From Centrapalus pauciflorus (taxonomy: Eukaryota > Streptophyta > Magnoliopsida > Asterales > Asteraceae), in the NCBI GenBank assembly GCA_020465985.1, contig JAANYP010002636.1, forward strand, positions 150,032 to 214,031: a stretch of DNA of 64,000 nt, given 5' to 3'. Shown one piece after another: positions 10,323 to 21,807 of the stretch. How positions within the stretch are numbered: position 1 is the stretch's first letter; each line of letters starts with the position of its first letter. The position numbers and the translations under genes were made by a program. The notes under the pieces were generated by a model, which made no database searches, was not told the origin of the DNA, and worked only from the letters and a program-made list of their open reading frames with translations.

Positions 10323-13198
10323 ATGTCAAATCTTCAAAAGTTTCTAGAAATGGATCATGAGGTCGGAAAGGCTAATACTCCGCCTAAGCAGATGAAACTC
10401 GAAGAATACTATTGGTGGAAAGATCGGTTTGCCGATTTTGTGAGTTTCAACGACATGCGAATGTGGGTATGTATTGACGAAGGATACATTCCACCTATCT
10501 CAGAAGTTGAAGGCCGTCAAAGAGTCTTATCATACCAAATGATGAAGGAGGATGATAAGAAACTGTATGAAGCCGAGAACAGAGCTTTCTCGATTATTCG
10601 AATGGCTTTGCCTCAGGATATACTACACACATTCCGGACTCAAAAGACATCTAAGGAACTTTGGGAGTCGCTGGAAAAGAGGTGTGAGGGTAATCCGAGG
10701 GTTCGAAGGAAGGGCATGGAGTTGTTGAAACAGCAGTTTGCTATTTCAAGGCGTTGAAGGATGAACAGCTGGACGATAACATCACCCGCTTTTATCATCT
10801 GTTGACGGAGCTTGAAAGTCACGACATTGAGTATAATGACACAGAAAAGAACAATAAGCTTCTTGATGCCTTACCAGCCAAGTGGGCGATGTATGTGGCC
10901 ATGATTAAGCTTAATGAAGATAAGTACTATACTCAATCATTGGAGGATATAGTGGGAACGTTGCGGGCGTATCATTTCGAGCTACTGAAGGTCGAAACGG
11001 ATTATGAACAAGTCCAAAATCCAACCATGTATTTTGGAAAATCCACAAAACCTTCAGCCGTAGCTGATCTGAAGACTGGTACAGCGTTTTTCACCAGAGA
11101 AACGTCGTCAGCAGCGGAGACTGATGACACACTGAATAGAGCGTTCTTAGGGTTGGGAAGATCGGAAGAACAGCAACCTCAAGCAGCACAAGCATCAACA
11201 TCTCAGGGCTACTCTAAGATGCCCATGAGCGCTAAATAGGCCGAAGAACATTTGAACTTGCTTGCGTCATTTGTGGCCGTGTATGGAAACTGTGTTCAGG
11301 GGAAAATAAACGTCCCTGCTCTCTGGGATGAATACTATGATCAGGTAGACCCAGACGACCTTGAGGAGATGGATCTCAAATGGCAACTGGCCATGGTAAC
11401 CCAACGGGTTAAGCGATTCATCAAACGGACTAAGAGGAATCTGACTATGAATAATAAGGGGATTGGCTTTGGTAAGTCCAAAGTCAAATGCTACAATTGT
11501 CAAGGTCTGGGACACTTCGCCAGAGAATGTCAGAGACCGAAGGTAGATACTTACCAAGGGCAGAATCAGCATCATGGACAGTTTCAGAATTAGTCTCAAC
11601 AGAGATACTTTCCGAGTTCATCTTCCGGTCAAGCCAATCTAGCTGGTCTATTATCAAACGTCACATCAGACAGACAGCTGGATGGTACCTATGACTGGAG
11701 CTCACATCCGGAATCTAATGCCAGAGCCTTCATGGCTGAAGTCACTAAGAATGGATGTGAAGGGGAAGAGCAGACCACAAGGGACATCAATCCGATGTGG
11801 GTGGAGAAGACGAATGATCAGACGCTTCTGGAGTTTGCCGCACAAATGGCCAACGTGGAATCCGATCACACAAAGGTTAGTCTGAATTACTCCCTTTTCC
11901 ATGAATTATGTGTGTTATGTGTTACTTCTAACGACAGATTAAATGTAGTACTAGAATCACATAAGAACATATCTGCTCAAAATGAGTCTTTAAAATCTGA
12001 TAACGCTAGCCTGAATGATATTAAGCAATATCTTAAGGATAAGCTTAAAGCTGATGCACAAGATGTCATAGTTCTAAAAGACAAACTGAGTGAGCAGTGC
12101 GTTAGATTAGAACTGATGTATGAGCATGTAGAGGCTTTTACCAAAGATCTAAAGACCAAAGAAGTAGAGCTAGCTGAAACTAAGGTGAAGGTAGCAGAGG
12201 CGAATAGTAAGCTAGAAAAGTTTAGGAATTCAAGTCTGAACCTAGGGAAAGTTTTGGATGCTCAACGCCAATCTAAAAAGCCTGTAGGTCTAGGATTTCA
12301 TGAGATTCCTCCTACTTTTAATGCAAACTACGTGCCTCAACCTCAAGAGAAAACTGAGAAATCAGTAGACTTAGAGGACATACCTGCACCTATATCTGAG
12401 CCTATAAAAGAAAATACACCTAAGGTGACTGATACAACCGACAAGGTTAAGAAAGTCAAATTTGTGTCTTCCTCCAGTGAAACACCTGCAGCAAAACATA
12501 AAATTGATTTTAATGATCAGGACGATGAACCAGTCGCAATAGATGTTCAAAAAGACCAGGACACAAGTGAGACACCTAAGACTAAGGGCACACACAAGAA
12601 GTCCATTGACAAGATGTCCTGCTTTAGATGTCATGAAAAGGGGCATGTTGCTTCTAACTGTCCGCTTAGGAAAACTGAAGTTACACCTAAGACAGGGAAG
12701 CCAAAACCAGTTAAGCCCTCAGCAAGTGTGGCAAGCACTAGTAGTTCTCAGAGTACTGAGAAAACTGTGCAGGCTACACCAAAACAAGTTGTGAAACAAT
12801 TACTGGTAAAGGTTGGACCAAAAGAAGTTGTTAGGACTAATTCACCGAATCGAGTCATAAATCAATCTAGGTCTGGACCTCAACAACAATATAGGAGCAC
12901 AACACCTAGCAGAGCATACACTCCGGTTAGGTCACACACTCCTATTAGACACCACACACCGGTTAGAGCTCAGGGATCACAATCTGAAATGCAATATAAT
13001 CGGAAATATTCAAGAGCTCCACAACAAATGCCTACTCAAAGGCAAAGAGTGAATTTACATCACTCGGCACCACAACAAAGTCCTGTTCAACGACCCAAGT
13101 CACCTGAAAGGCGAGATGGGTATTTGAAAGAGTTTAAGTATGTGGACGAGAATGGTATAACCAAGTCAGTTATGGCTTGGGTTCCCCGTGATAACTAA
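10323..13198 (+). pseudogene. Copia-A gag, frameshift and two premature stops
   Basis: gag packages element RNA into virus-like particles. The ATG at 10323 opens with MSNLQKFLEMD. The first part has the typical copia gag block (WKDRFADFV ... ALPQDILHTF ... ELWESLEKRCEGN). A one-base loss near 10744 shifts the frame. The rest is in one frame with TAG at 11237 and 11591. A first CCHC zinc knuckle (CYNCQGLGHFAREC) lies near 11490-11530. A long coiled-coil-like stretch follows around 11950-12230. A second knuckle (CFRCHEKGHVASNC) lies at 12619-12660. The tail is rich in repeated YTPVRSHTPIR-like units and ends AWVPRDN. Two knuckles and a coiled coil give a gag much longer than classic copia gag. 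Confidence 0.85.
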
Positions 13199-13213
13199 CC
13201 TATTTTCTTTCAT

Positions 13214-16200
13214 GTGCAGGAGATTACCACAGGTCCAAACAACAAATGGTTCGTCGACAGTGGATGCTCCAGGCACATGACAGGGGAAAGAAGTCTCCTT
13301 ACAGACTTCAAGGGTGGGAATCGGGGATTTGTATCATTCGCGGGAAATAAAGGAGGAAACATCACGGGTACCGGAGTGGTCACTAATGGGACGATCAAGT
13401 TGGATCAAGTTTATCACGTTGATAAACTGGTTCACAATCTCATTAGTGTATCTCAAATCTGTGACAAGAAGAATTCAGTGTTGTTCACTGACACTGAAGC
13501 GTTAGTGCTAAAACCGGGGTTCAAGATTCCTGAAGAGTGGATATTGATGCGGGCACCAAGTAAGAATGACTTGTACATTCTTGATATGAACAAGCCGGAG
13601 ACTTCGATGGGGCCAATCTGTTTGTTATCCAAAGCTTCGGAGACGGAATCAGTGTTGTGGCACAGGCGCATGGCACATTTGCACCTAAGAAAAATTAACT
13701 ATATAACGAAAAATGGATTGGTGCAAGGTGTGCCTATGAAGAGTTTTCAGTTCGAGGACAAGTGTCTACCATGCAAGAAGGGCAAGCAACTTAAGAAGGC
13801 ACACAAGTCCAAGACTCAGAATTCCATAACCTCTACATTCGATTTGTTGCATATGGATCTCTTCGGACCAATCAACAAAAGGAGTATAGGAGGTAGTTGG
13901 TATTGTTTGGTTATCACTTACGATTACTCACGATTTTCTTGGGTTTTCTTTCTAGGTACAAAGGACGAGACGGCTTCCAAGCTCATCGGGTTCTTAGACC
14001 AAGTGGAGAATTCCTATGGAACACGGGTTAAAAGGCTTCGTAGTGATAATGGAACTGAGTTCAAAAACACTGTAATTGGTGTATATTGCCTCTCAAAGGG
14101 CATAGTGCATCAATTTAGTGCGCCATATGAGCCTCAACAAAATGGGGTGGCCGAACGTAAAAACAGGACATTAATTGAGGCAGCTAGGACTATGCTTTCG
14201 GATTCAAAGCTTCCTACCATGTTTTGGGGGGAGGCAGTGAATACCGCATGTCATATTTTAAACCGGGTCCTAACTGTCAAATCTTTGAACAAAACCTGTT
14301 ATAAATCTTTGAATAAACGGCCACCTAATTTAACTGGCTTCGAACCGTTTGGGGTACCATGTACTTTACTACGAACAAAACATCAACCTAAGTTTGGTGA
14401 AAAGGCTGACGAAGGATACTTCCTAGGTTATGTGCCGAACTCACCAAACAAACGGGTTTTTAACAAAACAAATGGTACAGTAGAGATTGTGTATAACATT
14501 GAAGTCACAAGTTATACACATGAACCCCAAACAGGTCCGGAATGGATATTCGACTATGATAAATTATTTGAGTCATTTAACATTCCTTTGGATGAAAATG
14601 CAGGTACAATCGAAAAGGACATGGCGACGTTGCATCTGAATGACGAAGGTCATACCTTTCCGAGGACTACATTTCAATCCACATCCGAGCCTACTTCGAC
14701 TGAAGATGGATCTCCAGAAGTTACTGATCCAGAGGCACCTTCAACTGAGAATCAGACTCAGACAACAAATTCCAACTCTAAGGAAAATGTAGAATCTGAG
14801 GATGTTCCCCCATTAGGTGAAATAGGATCTAACTTAGGAGATAATCTGAGAGTTGACGAGATAGAGACCTCTAGGATCAACAAGAACCATCCTATAGAAA
14901 GCATCATAGGAAATCCTAATGACGGTGTGAGGACTAGGAGTAGTTTAAATAACAACACTGTGTTGTTGTCGATGATAAACGACTCCGAGGCATATCAAAC
15001 CTGTCTCTATTCTTGTTTCATCTCACAAGTAGAGCCTAAGAATGTGCAAATGGCACTAAAGGATAACTCCTGGGTTGAAGCGATGCAGGAAGAACTCTCT
15101 CAGTTTTATAAACTAGAAGTGTGGCAGTTAGTTCCATTACCTCGAGGGGAAATTGCCATAGGAACCAAATGGGTTTTTAAGCGCAAAATAGACGACCGGG
15201 GTATAGTCACTCGCAACAAGGATAGGTTAGTTGTAAAGGGTTTCAACCAAGAAGAGGGAATCAATTACAATGAGGTGTTTGCACCAGTAGCTAGGCTGGA
15301 AGCCATTAGGTTGTTTCTGGCTTTTGCTTCCTTCAAGGGCTTTAAGGTATATCAACTAGATGTTAAGAGTGCTTTCCTCTATGGGAAAGTGAAGGAGTTG
15401 GTGTATGTAGAACAGCCGCCCGGATTTACAGATCCAAAATATCCAGATAGAGTATATCGTTTAGATAAGGCTCTATACGGATTGCATCAAGCACCAAGGG
15501 CGTGGTACGAAACTTTATCCAACCAATTATTAGAGAACGGGTTTAAAAGGGGTAGGATAGATAGTACGCTGTTTGTTAAGAGAAAAGGAGAACACTTCAT
15601 CTTGGTACAAGTGTACGTCGATGATATCATTTTTGGATCATCAGACGAACAAATGTGCAAAGATTTCGAGAAGGTGATGAAGTCGAAATTCGAGGTGAGT
15701 GCAATGGGAGAGTTAAATTTATTTTTGGGGTTACAAGTTGACCAGAAGAAGGAAGGTATGTTTATCCATCAGACGAAGTATGTCTATGACATATTGGAAC
15801 GCTTCGGGGAAGGAACGAAACTGACTACCCATTTCAGGACGCCGATTCAAGTGAATCACAATCTCGGACCGGGTACTGAAAGTGATACCGATGTGGATCC
15901 GACGTTATATCGGGCCATGATTGGATCACTTATGTATTTAACTGCTTCAAGACCTGACATCATGTTTGCTGTGTGTATTTGTGCTAGGTTTCAAGCTAAT
16001 CCGAAGGAGATGCATATGAAAGCTGTGAAGCGGATTCTACGATACCTCAAGTCGAAACCGAAGCTGGGACTTTGGTATCACGCGGAGGGAGATCTAGAGT
16101 TGGAGGCGTTCACGGATTCTGACTACGGAGGATGCAGCTTGACGCGCAAATCAACAACTGGAGGTTGTCAATTCCTAGGAGGGAGACTGGTATCCTGGCA

Positions 16201-16567
16201 ATGCAAGAAACAGACGTCGGTAGCCGTGTCAACGTGCGAGGCCGAGTATGTTGCCCCTGGTAGTTGCTGCTCACAGGTTCTGTGGATACAACAACAATTA
16301 CGGGATTACGGTTTGGCTTACACTCAAACTCCTATTAGGATAGATAACCAATCTACAATCGCTATAACAAATAATCCAGTTAAACACAGTAAAACAAAGC
16401 ACATAGACATAAGGCATCATTTTATTCGTGATTGTGCTGAAAAGAACTTAATCAAATTGGTAAAAGTGGCAACGGACGATAATAATGCTGACTTATTTAC
16501 CAAAGCCTTTGATAAGTCACGGTTTGAATATTTAATTCAACTAAATGGAATGCGCAACCCAGAGTAA
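13214..16567 (+). CDS. Copia-A Pol polyprotein (protease, integrase, RT, RNase H), open frame
   Basis: One frame of about 1117 codons has no stop. In order: protease with WFVDSGCSRHMTG near residue 15; pre-integrase finger (LWHRRMAHLHLRK ... CLPCKKGKQ) near 155-195; integrase core with Asp of HMDLFGPI (about 215), Asp of SDNGTEF (about 278) and Glu of GVAERKNR (about 314); RT with KSAFLYG and the YVDDIIFG active site near 802; RNase H with DSDYGGCSLTRKSTTGG and EAEYV near the end. The frame has no ATG of its own at the start. It is in the same frame as gag, behind the gag TAA at 13196-13198, so expression needs readthrough or splicing. A TGTGCAG acceptor-like sequence ends at 13219. Confidence 0.9.
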   Translation: MQEITTGPNNKWFVDSGCSRHMTGERSLLTDFKGGNRGFVSFAGNKGGNITGTGVVTNGTIKLDQVYHVDKLVHNLISVSQICDKKNSVLFTDTEALVLKPGFKIPEEWILMRAPSKNDLYILDMNKPETSMGPICLLSKASETESVLWHRRMAHLHLRKINYITKNGLVQGVPMKSFQFEDKCLPCKKGKQLKKAHKSKTQNSITSTFDLLHMDLFGPINKRSIGGSWYCLVITYDYSRFSWVFFLGTKDETASKLIGFLDQVENSYGTRVKRLRSDNGTEFKNTVIGVYCLSKGIVHQFSAPYEPQQNGVAERKNRTLIEAARTMLSDSKLPTMFWGEAVNTACHILNRVLTVKSLNKTCYKSLNKRPPNLTGFEPFGVPCTLLRTKHQPKFGEKADEGYFLGYVPNSPNKRVFNKTNGTVEIVYNIEVTSYTHEPQTGPEWIFDYDKLFESFNIPLDENAGTIEKDMATLHLNDEGHTFPRTTFQSTSEPTSTEDGSPEVTDPEAPSTENQTQTTNSNSKENVESEDVPPLGEIGSNLGDNLRVDEIETSRINKNHPIESIIGNPNDGVRTRSSLNNNTVLLSMINDSEAYQTCLYSCFISQVEPKNVQMALKDNSWVEAMQEELSQFYKLEVWQLVPLPRGEIAIGTKWVFKRKIDDRGIVTRNKDRLVVKGFNQEEGINYNEVFAPVARLEAIRLFLAFASFKGFKVYQLDVKSAFLYGKVKELVYVEQPPGFTDPKYPDRVYRLDKALYGLHQAPRAWYETLSNQLLENGFKRGRIDSTLFVKRKGEHFILVQVYVDDIIFGSSDEQMCKDFEKVMKSKFEVSAMGELNLFLGLQVDQKKEGMFIHQTKYVYDILERFGEGTKLTTHFRTPIQVNHNLGPGTESDTDVDPTLYRAMIGSLMYLTASRPDIMFAVCICARFQANPKEMHMKAVKRILRYLKSKPKLGLWYHAEGDLELEAFTDSDYGGCSLTRKSTTGGCQFLGGRLVSWQCKKQTSVAVSTCEAEYVAPGSCCSQVLWIQQQLRDYGLAYTQTPIRIDNQSTIAITNNPVKHSKTKHIDIRHHFIRDCAEKNLIKLVKVATDDNNADLFTKAFDKSRFEYLIQLNGMRNPE

Positions 16568-17131
16568 TTTGACCTTAGTAGAAGTTTATTTCCTTTTATA
16601 GCTGTAGTATTTCTTTCTTTTTATAGTAAGTCTGCTAAATTAGGATAGTTTCTATTTTTAGTAAGTTAGTAGGTTATCTTCTTTTATTGCTATTTCTTAT
16701 GAAAAACAAAAGAAAAAAAGAGAGAAAACCATAAAAATTCAAAAAAAGAGAATATCAGAAAAAGAGTTAAGTCTTAGATGCATATGTTCAAAGTGACGAA
16801 AATTAGCACAGTCGTTACAAACTCTTAGTGTTTAGGCTTTCACACATAATGCACCTAAAATTCTAAGTGTTATACTTAATTTTAGTTTGATGTGTTGGTA
16901 GGCATAATACATATAGGGAGTCTCAAGGCTAATAAAATATTCAAGAAAAAGTCATACGTGTCACTAACTTAGATGTATGACCAATCGGTCTTAATTTTTA
17001 TGTACAAGACATACAAATTTTGAGTCTAAATGAGGTATGCAAACTTTCTGGGGATGTATAGCAACATCAAATACATCTAAGAATGGAAAACATAGAAAAA
17101 TCATAAGGAATTGAGAGTCAAACACATGTAA

Positions 17132-17311
17132 CTCTGTTGTACGTAAGTACAGACCTGTTGCCTCTGTTTTGATTCGGGTTAGCAAGTTAAATCGCTTTGT
17201 TATACGTCGGTACAGACCTGTCACCGCTGTCTTGCTAGCTTTAAAAAGAAACCTTAATTCAAACTAAGACACTTTGTTGTATGAAAATACAGACTTGTGT
17301 CCGATGTTTGT
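17132..17311 (+). repeat. Three spaced hairpin repeats in the Copia-A spacer
   Basis: Each unit reads CTNTGTTRTA, a short hairpin, then ACAGACYTGT and a CTGT or ATGT-containing tail. Hairpins: TGTAC-GTAA-GTACA (17138-17151), TATAC-GTCG-GTACA (17201-17214), TGTAT-GAAA-ATACA (17278-17291). The first and third stems differ at one pair yet both pair fully, and their loops fit GNRA. The second has one mismatch. Confidence 0.6.
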
Positions 17312-17753
17312 CTTTTAAAGAAAGTTTGCACAAACCAACAAGTTAGAATCACTGTCTGTATGCCTTGATCATAAAAGTATGTCTATGTCTGAGTCACGTA
17401 AGATAATTTCATGATAAATAAAAATGCCAAGGGATATTCCGAAATGTAGCATGTTTAAAGGGGTAAATACCAACAATCGGCTAAATGGGTATTTCACGAC
17501 AAACAATCAAAGGAATAAAAAATTCCTAAGTGTGAAGGAATCAAAAATTCCTAAGTGTGAATGTTTAAGTACTGAAAGTAAGTATCTCACACCGCTATCT
17601 GATTGAACCTTTCTTTGACTATACTCGTCAAAAATATTTTGTTAAGTGTTTAGCATAGGTTGTAAATGTTACTAAGTGTAGTTTAAGTCTAAGTTAAATT
17701 TTTGTTCAAAATTTTAAAATTTTATTTTTTACTTTTACTTATTTTTATTTTTA

Positions 17754-17784
<31 letters not shown>

Positions 17785-17954
17785 TTACTTAGGAAAAATG
17801 TCAAAAATTACTGAGGGTGCATTCATAGTTGAATAAAAAAAACATTGCGTGAAAATCTTGTGCTTAGGGTAAAAGATTTGACATAGTTTATTCTGTTACA
17901 CCATAAGATTGAAAAAGTTGAATTTATTTCAAAATTTTTTAAATTTTCAAAGTT

Positions 17955-18570
17955 TCAGGAGGTAATTCGAGTTTAGGTTAAACTCGAATTTGGGTGATCT
18001 CGAATCTGTCAGTAGTTTCGAAAGTGGCCATAGACTCGAAGGTAGGTGGTATAAATAGGTTAGCAGTAATGGTCATTACTCCATCTGTTTTCGAATCTGT
18101 TCCTTCGAATCTATCTGACGATTTCGAATCTATTTGCTCGAGTTTGCCGATTTCACTAAAAACAACTATTTGTCAAGTTTCTTGCTTGTGGGTTTGATTC
18201 TACTCCTAGATCTAGGTATAAACAACTGGTTTGTACAAGATTTAAGTAGTCTTATACACCATTTAAGCCAAAATCACCGATTTTTGAAGGTTTATTGGTC
18301 GAAATCTTGTTTTTCAAAATTACAAAGTTTGGACCGGTAAAGAGTCAAATTAAATGCACACATCTGTGATTAGAACCTAGTAGGGCTAATGAATGTGATT
18401 TTCTGAGTCCAAAATGGTTAAAATCATGGATTTTGGTGATGAGTTGGGCCGACTTATTCGAATCTGTTACTGACCAGTCTCGAGTTTGTCAGTAAACTCG
18501 AGAAGGTCATTAAATTCGAATGTGTCATCAAACTCGAAAAAGAGTTTCTTCGAATCTGTTTGTTCGAATT
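17955..18570 (+). promoter_or_regulatory. LTR-like TCGA motif array with TATA box before the Copia-A third ORF
   Basis: About twenty TCGA cores (TTCGAATCTGT, CTCGAGTTTG, ACTCGAA) recur as in the LTR and leader. A good TATA box (TATAAATAG) lies at 18050-18058, in the middle of the array and in a setting like the TATAAT of the LTR. It could be an internal promoter for the third ORF; this is inference. Confidence 0.5.
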
Positions 18571-18732
18571 TATCATTTTATTTGAATTATTCAATTTAAA
18601 TTTAATTAAACTTGTAGAAATTCATATGTGTTGGATTTTGTACTTAAACAAGTTCAAAATAAAACAAATTTGAATTTAATCAAGTTTATTCATTGTTTTT
18701 AATAATTCTAATATTTTATCTATTGTGCAGAC

Positions 18733-21700
18733 ATGGCGGATCGAGTGTTTGTGCCAAAGAATAATATGGTCATTCCCCCTGACCATAATATCCCTGAAGC
18801 GCAGGGTTTCCGCCAAATGGTGGATTTCCTGGTGGAATCCAGAATTTCATTTGCACTGTCCCATAACATCCAAATCGTTATTCCTTATGTACGCCAGTTT
18901 TATGAACACCTACAAGTGGATTGCACTGTCACTCCGACAGTTCTAAGGACAAGGATAGCAGGACAGCCATTAGTATTCTCTGCTGATATGCTTCGCCAAG
19001 TTCTGCAGCTGGGAACTCAGGAGCAAGAGTCTGGGCCTATAGACTTTCCTTTAAGCATAGGCAGGCTGCCTTTCTGAGGATGGGTTAAAGTTTGGATGTT
19101 ACTAAGGCATCCTATATGAAAAGTGGACTCATTGGGCAATGGAGATTTCTGGCGCACGTGTTCATGGTGTGCTTTGCGGCCAAGAAACCCGGCTTTGATT
19201 ATATTGTATCGAAGATCCAGTCAGGGATTATCGCATTGGTTTATAATCGTCGTTTCAGTTTCTCAGAAATGTTTTTCTCAGAGTTTGTTCATCAAATCAC
19301 TGCTCCGGAACGCGAAAGATTGTTACTTTACCCCCGCTTCGTGATGATGCTCATCAGGCACTTCTTGCCAAATTTGCCGCAACTTAATGAGATTCAAAGT
19401 GTAGCAGTTATCGATAAAAGGATTTTTGCTGATTGCTCTGCTCATAGAGGAAGGTTAGCAGTTCCGGTCGAGCGAACTTTGTTTGGGGCTGTAATAGACA
19501 GGAACTTTGTAGCACCAGATGCTGCCAATTGGGCAGGTGAGGTAGAAGTTCAGCTTCGACAGCCACAACAACAACAACAACAACCGCGTGCTCAGCAACA
19601 GAGGAGACGCCAAAGATCAACAGCGAGTCAAACTCAGGCAAGTAGGCCTTCGACTAGTCAATCTCAAGCGGCACAAGAGGCATGGCCTTCAAGTGCACAA
19701 CCCGAATCTGAGCAGATAGCACAAACATTAGAGGAAATCTGGGCTTCTGGACCTCATGCTAATGAAGAAATAACTGCTGAACTTGTTGATCAATTGCTAG
19801 AGCCTCCGGAAGGAGAAGATGATGTTCTCAGGGAAGTCGATGAATATCAACCTGAGCAAACAGGTGATGGCATGTCATCTTCAGCTACTGAATCTGACGA
19901 GATGGAAGAGATAGAGGTTGAAGTTCCAGAGTCTGTCACTGCAGAACCATCTGTCCAAATGGGAACCTATGGATCGAGGCTAGTAGTGACTGAAGAAGCT
20001 TCACGTCGACGAGCATCACGGGAGTCTGATGACTCTGATTTCGAAGAAGAAGAAGAAGTTGCTCCGTTATTGACAAGGCAAAAGGCTAAGCGTCATCGTT
20101 TTATGCAGGGAGCTACCTCAGCTTCAGTTGCACAGCCTGAGATAGCCCAGCCTCCACCTACTCAATCTACCATTCCACCATCACCACCACCTATTGAACC
20201 GTACATCCGATCAGCCATCATTCCGACCCCAATACAATCCATTCCATCCACCTCATCCACCTACGCAGAGAATCAAAGGTTTTTGGAACAAAAAGATAGA
20301 GTTGACTTCCAGCAGATTCAAATCTTTGGCCTGACAACGGCTATCGGTGAAATTCAGAAGCATAATGCAAATCTAGATAATGAGAATGCCGACCTGAAAA
20401 AGATTGTGGACAAGGTACATGAAGAGAACTTGGAGCTGAAAACTTTTGTAGCTGATCAAGCGGCCGAAATAAGATCAATGCGCTCCCTGATTGAGCAATT
20501 AATGAAAAATATAAAGACTCAGGGGGAGACAAGCTGCCGTGATCATGTGGAGCTGCCCAGGCATGATGATGATGATGATAATGAAGATGACAATGGCAAT
20601 GATTCCAGCACGCAAAGACAGAATGAGCCAGTAGTTTTTTCTGCTGCTCAGGATGCTGAGACTCAGGGGGAGCCGAGTCAATCAGGAGCTGTAGAAGGAG
20701 GGGCCAGTTCATCCAAAGCCACAGAGTCGGAGATAAATGAGATGATTGAAGCACTAATGGATCTCGACGATGACCCGATGGACCTTGGCTTTGATTTTGA
20801 GGATTATATGGTGGAATTAGAAGAAGGAGAATTTGTTCCCGAAGATATAACAGATTGGAAATCCAATGATGAAGTTTGTGCTGATGAAGATGATGAAGCC
20901 AATGAGATCATCGTTCAGCAAAACCCAATCACAGATACTTATATGATAGACGGAAATAATGTGATTAACATAGAAGTAGTCAATGCTGCTTTAAATGTTG
21001 ATTCATCAAGAGAAGAGCCTGCCAGAGAGCTTACCAATGAAGAGAAAAGAAAACTATGGTTCAGGGCAGAGCAGAAGGAGTTAGAGTTGAAGAAGAAGAT
21101 GAGTGTGCCGGGTACTGGAAAGCTATCCGGAAGTATATTAAGCAGGTTCTTTGACCGGGAATTGCAGCTATTTATTATCAAAAGAAAAGATGGTCTCCAG
21201 TACCTCAGGAAAACTCTGAAAGTATTCAATTCCTTGCCGAAGATTGAGATAAAGGCATTAGCTTGGAAGGAACTAATCAATATCGGCAACGACCCTTACG
21301 CTGAAATAATTGCCAAGATCATAAGAAAAGAAGGAAGGTCGAGGAAGTTTGAACGTCTCAATCCGAGGATAGGTAAGCGAGTAATGGATCATTCTAGAAT
21401 TGATCCTCTGACTGGGCGTCCATGGATGAAGATACAATACAGACCAGTGAGATGTCTGAGAAAGGTACCACTCAAGCCAATGCCACAGGACGTCATGAAA
21501 AACTTAAACTGGTGGTATGTGGAAAGTGAAACGGGAGAAGCTGTGATGGAAGATTTTGAAGAAAAAGTGATTCTAAGAGTCTATGATCCCCTTCACCTTG
21601 TAAACCTTTCTAGAGATGACCTTCAAGTGCTACATGCTCGTATGATCTCAAGCGAAACTCATATGGATAGTGAGGCTAGAAAGTATGAAAATGTAGTTAA

Positions 21701-21749
21701 AGTGTGTATTGAGAAGGGTTTGTATGCTGGCAGTAGTTTGAATAAATAA
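18733..21749 (+). pseudogene. Copia-A third ORF (env-position protein), one frameshift
   Basis: The ATG at 18733 opens a conserved N-terminal domain (MVDFLVESRISFALSHNIQIVIPYVRQFY) shared with the third ORFs of Copia-B and Copia-C. The frame breaks near 19065-19090 and then runs open to 21749. Later parts: a Gln-rich stretch near 19565-19620, acidic and Ser-rich low-complexity segments, a coiled coil around 20320-20510 (NADLKKIVDKVHEENLELK), an Asp-rich run, and a basic C-terminal domain (LSGSILSRFFDRELQLFIIK ... RPWMKIQYRPVR). I see no signal peptide or transmembrane helix, so an envelope glycoprotein is unlikely. Function unknown. The C-terminal part ends about 50 bp before the polypurine tract. 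Confidence 0.75.
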
Positions 21750-21796
21750 TAAACAAAGTACTTAATCAAATGTGTGAATTGTTAGAAGCTATCGTC

Positions 21797-21807
21797 AAGG
21801 GGGAGTC
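21797..21807 (+). promoter_or_regulatory. Copia-A polypurine tract
   Basis: AAGGGGGAGTC directly precedes the 3' LTR start TGTTGG. It is the plus-strand primer site in this class. Confidence 0.85.

Larger units (their letters stand above)
16568..18732 (+). other. Copia-A spacer between pol and third ORF
   Basis: 2.2 kb without a gene. It holds an A-rich purine stretch (16700-16760), three related hairpin repeats (17132-17311), a doubled AAAAATTCCTAAGTGTGAA word (17516-17560), a T-rich run (17700-17790), and a TCGA motif array with a TATA box (17955-18570). It ends in a pyrimidine-rich tract with TTGTGCAG at 18723-18730, two bases before the ATG of the third ORF. Confidence 0.7.

Noticed and set aside
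18733..21749. True envelope glycoprotein
   Set aside because: No signal peptide, transmembrane helix, glycosylated ectodomain pattern or furin-type site could be seen in any of the env-position ORFs.
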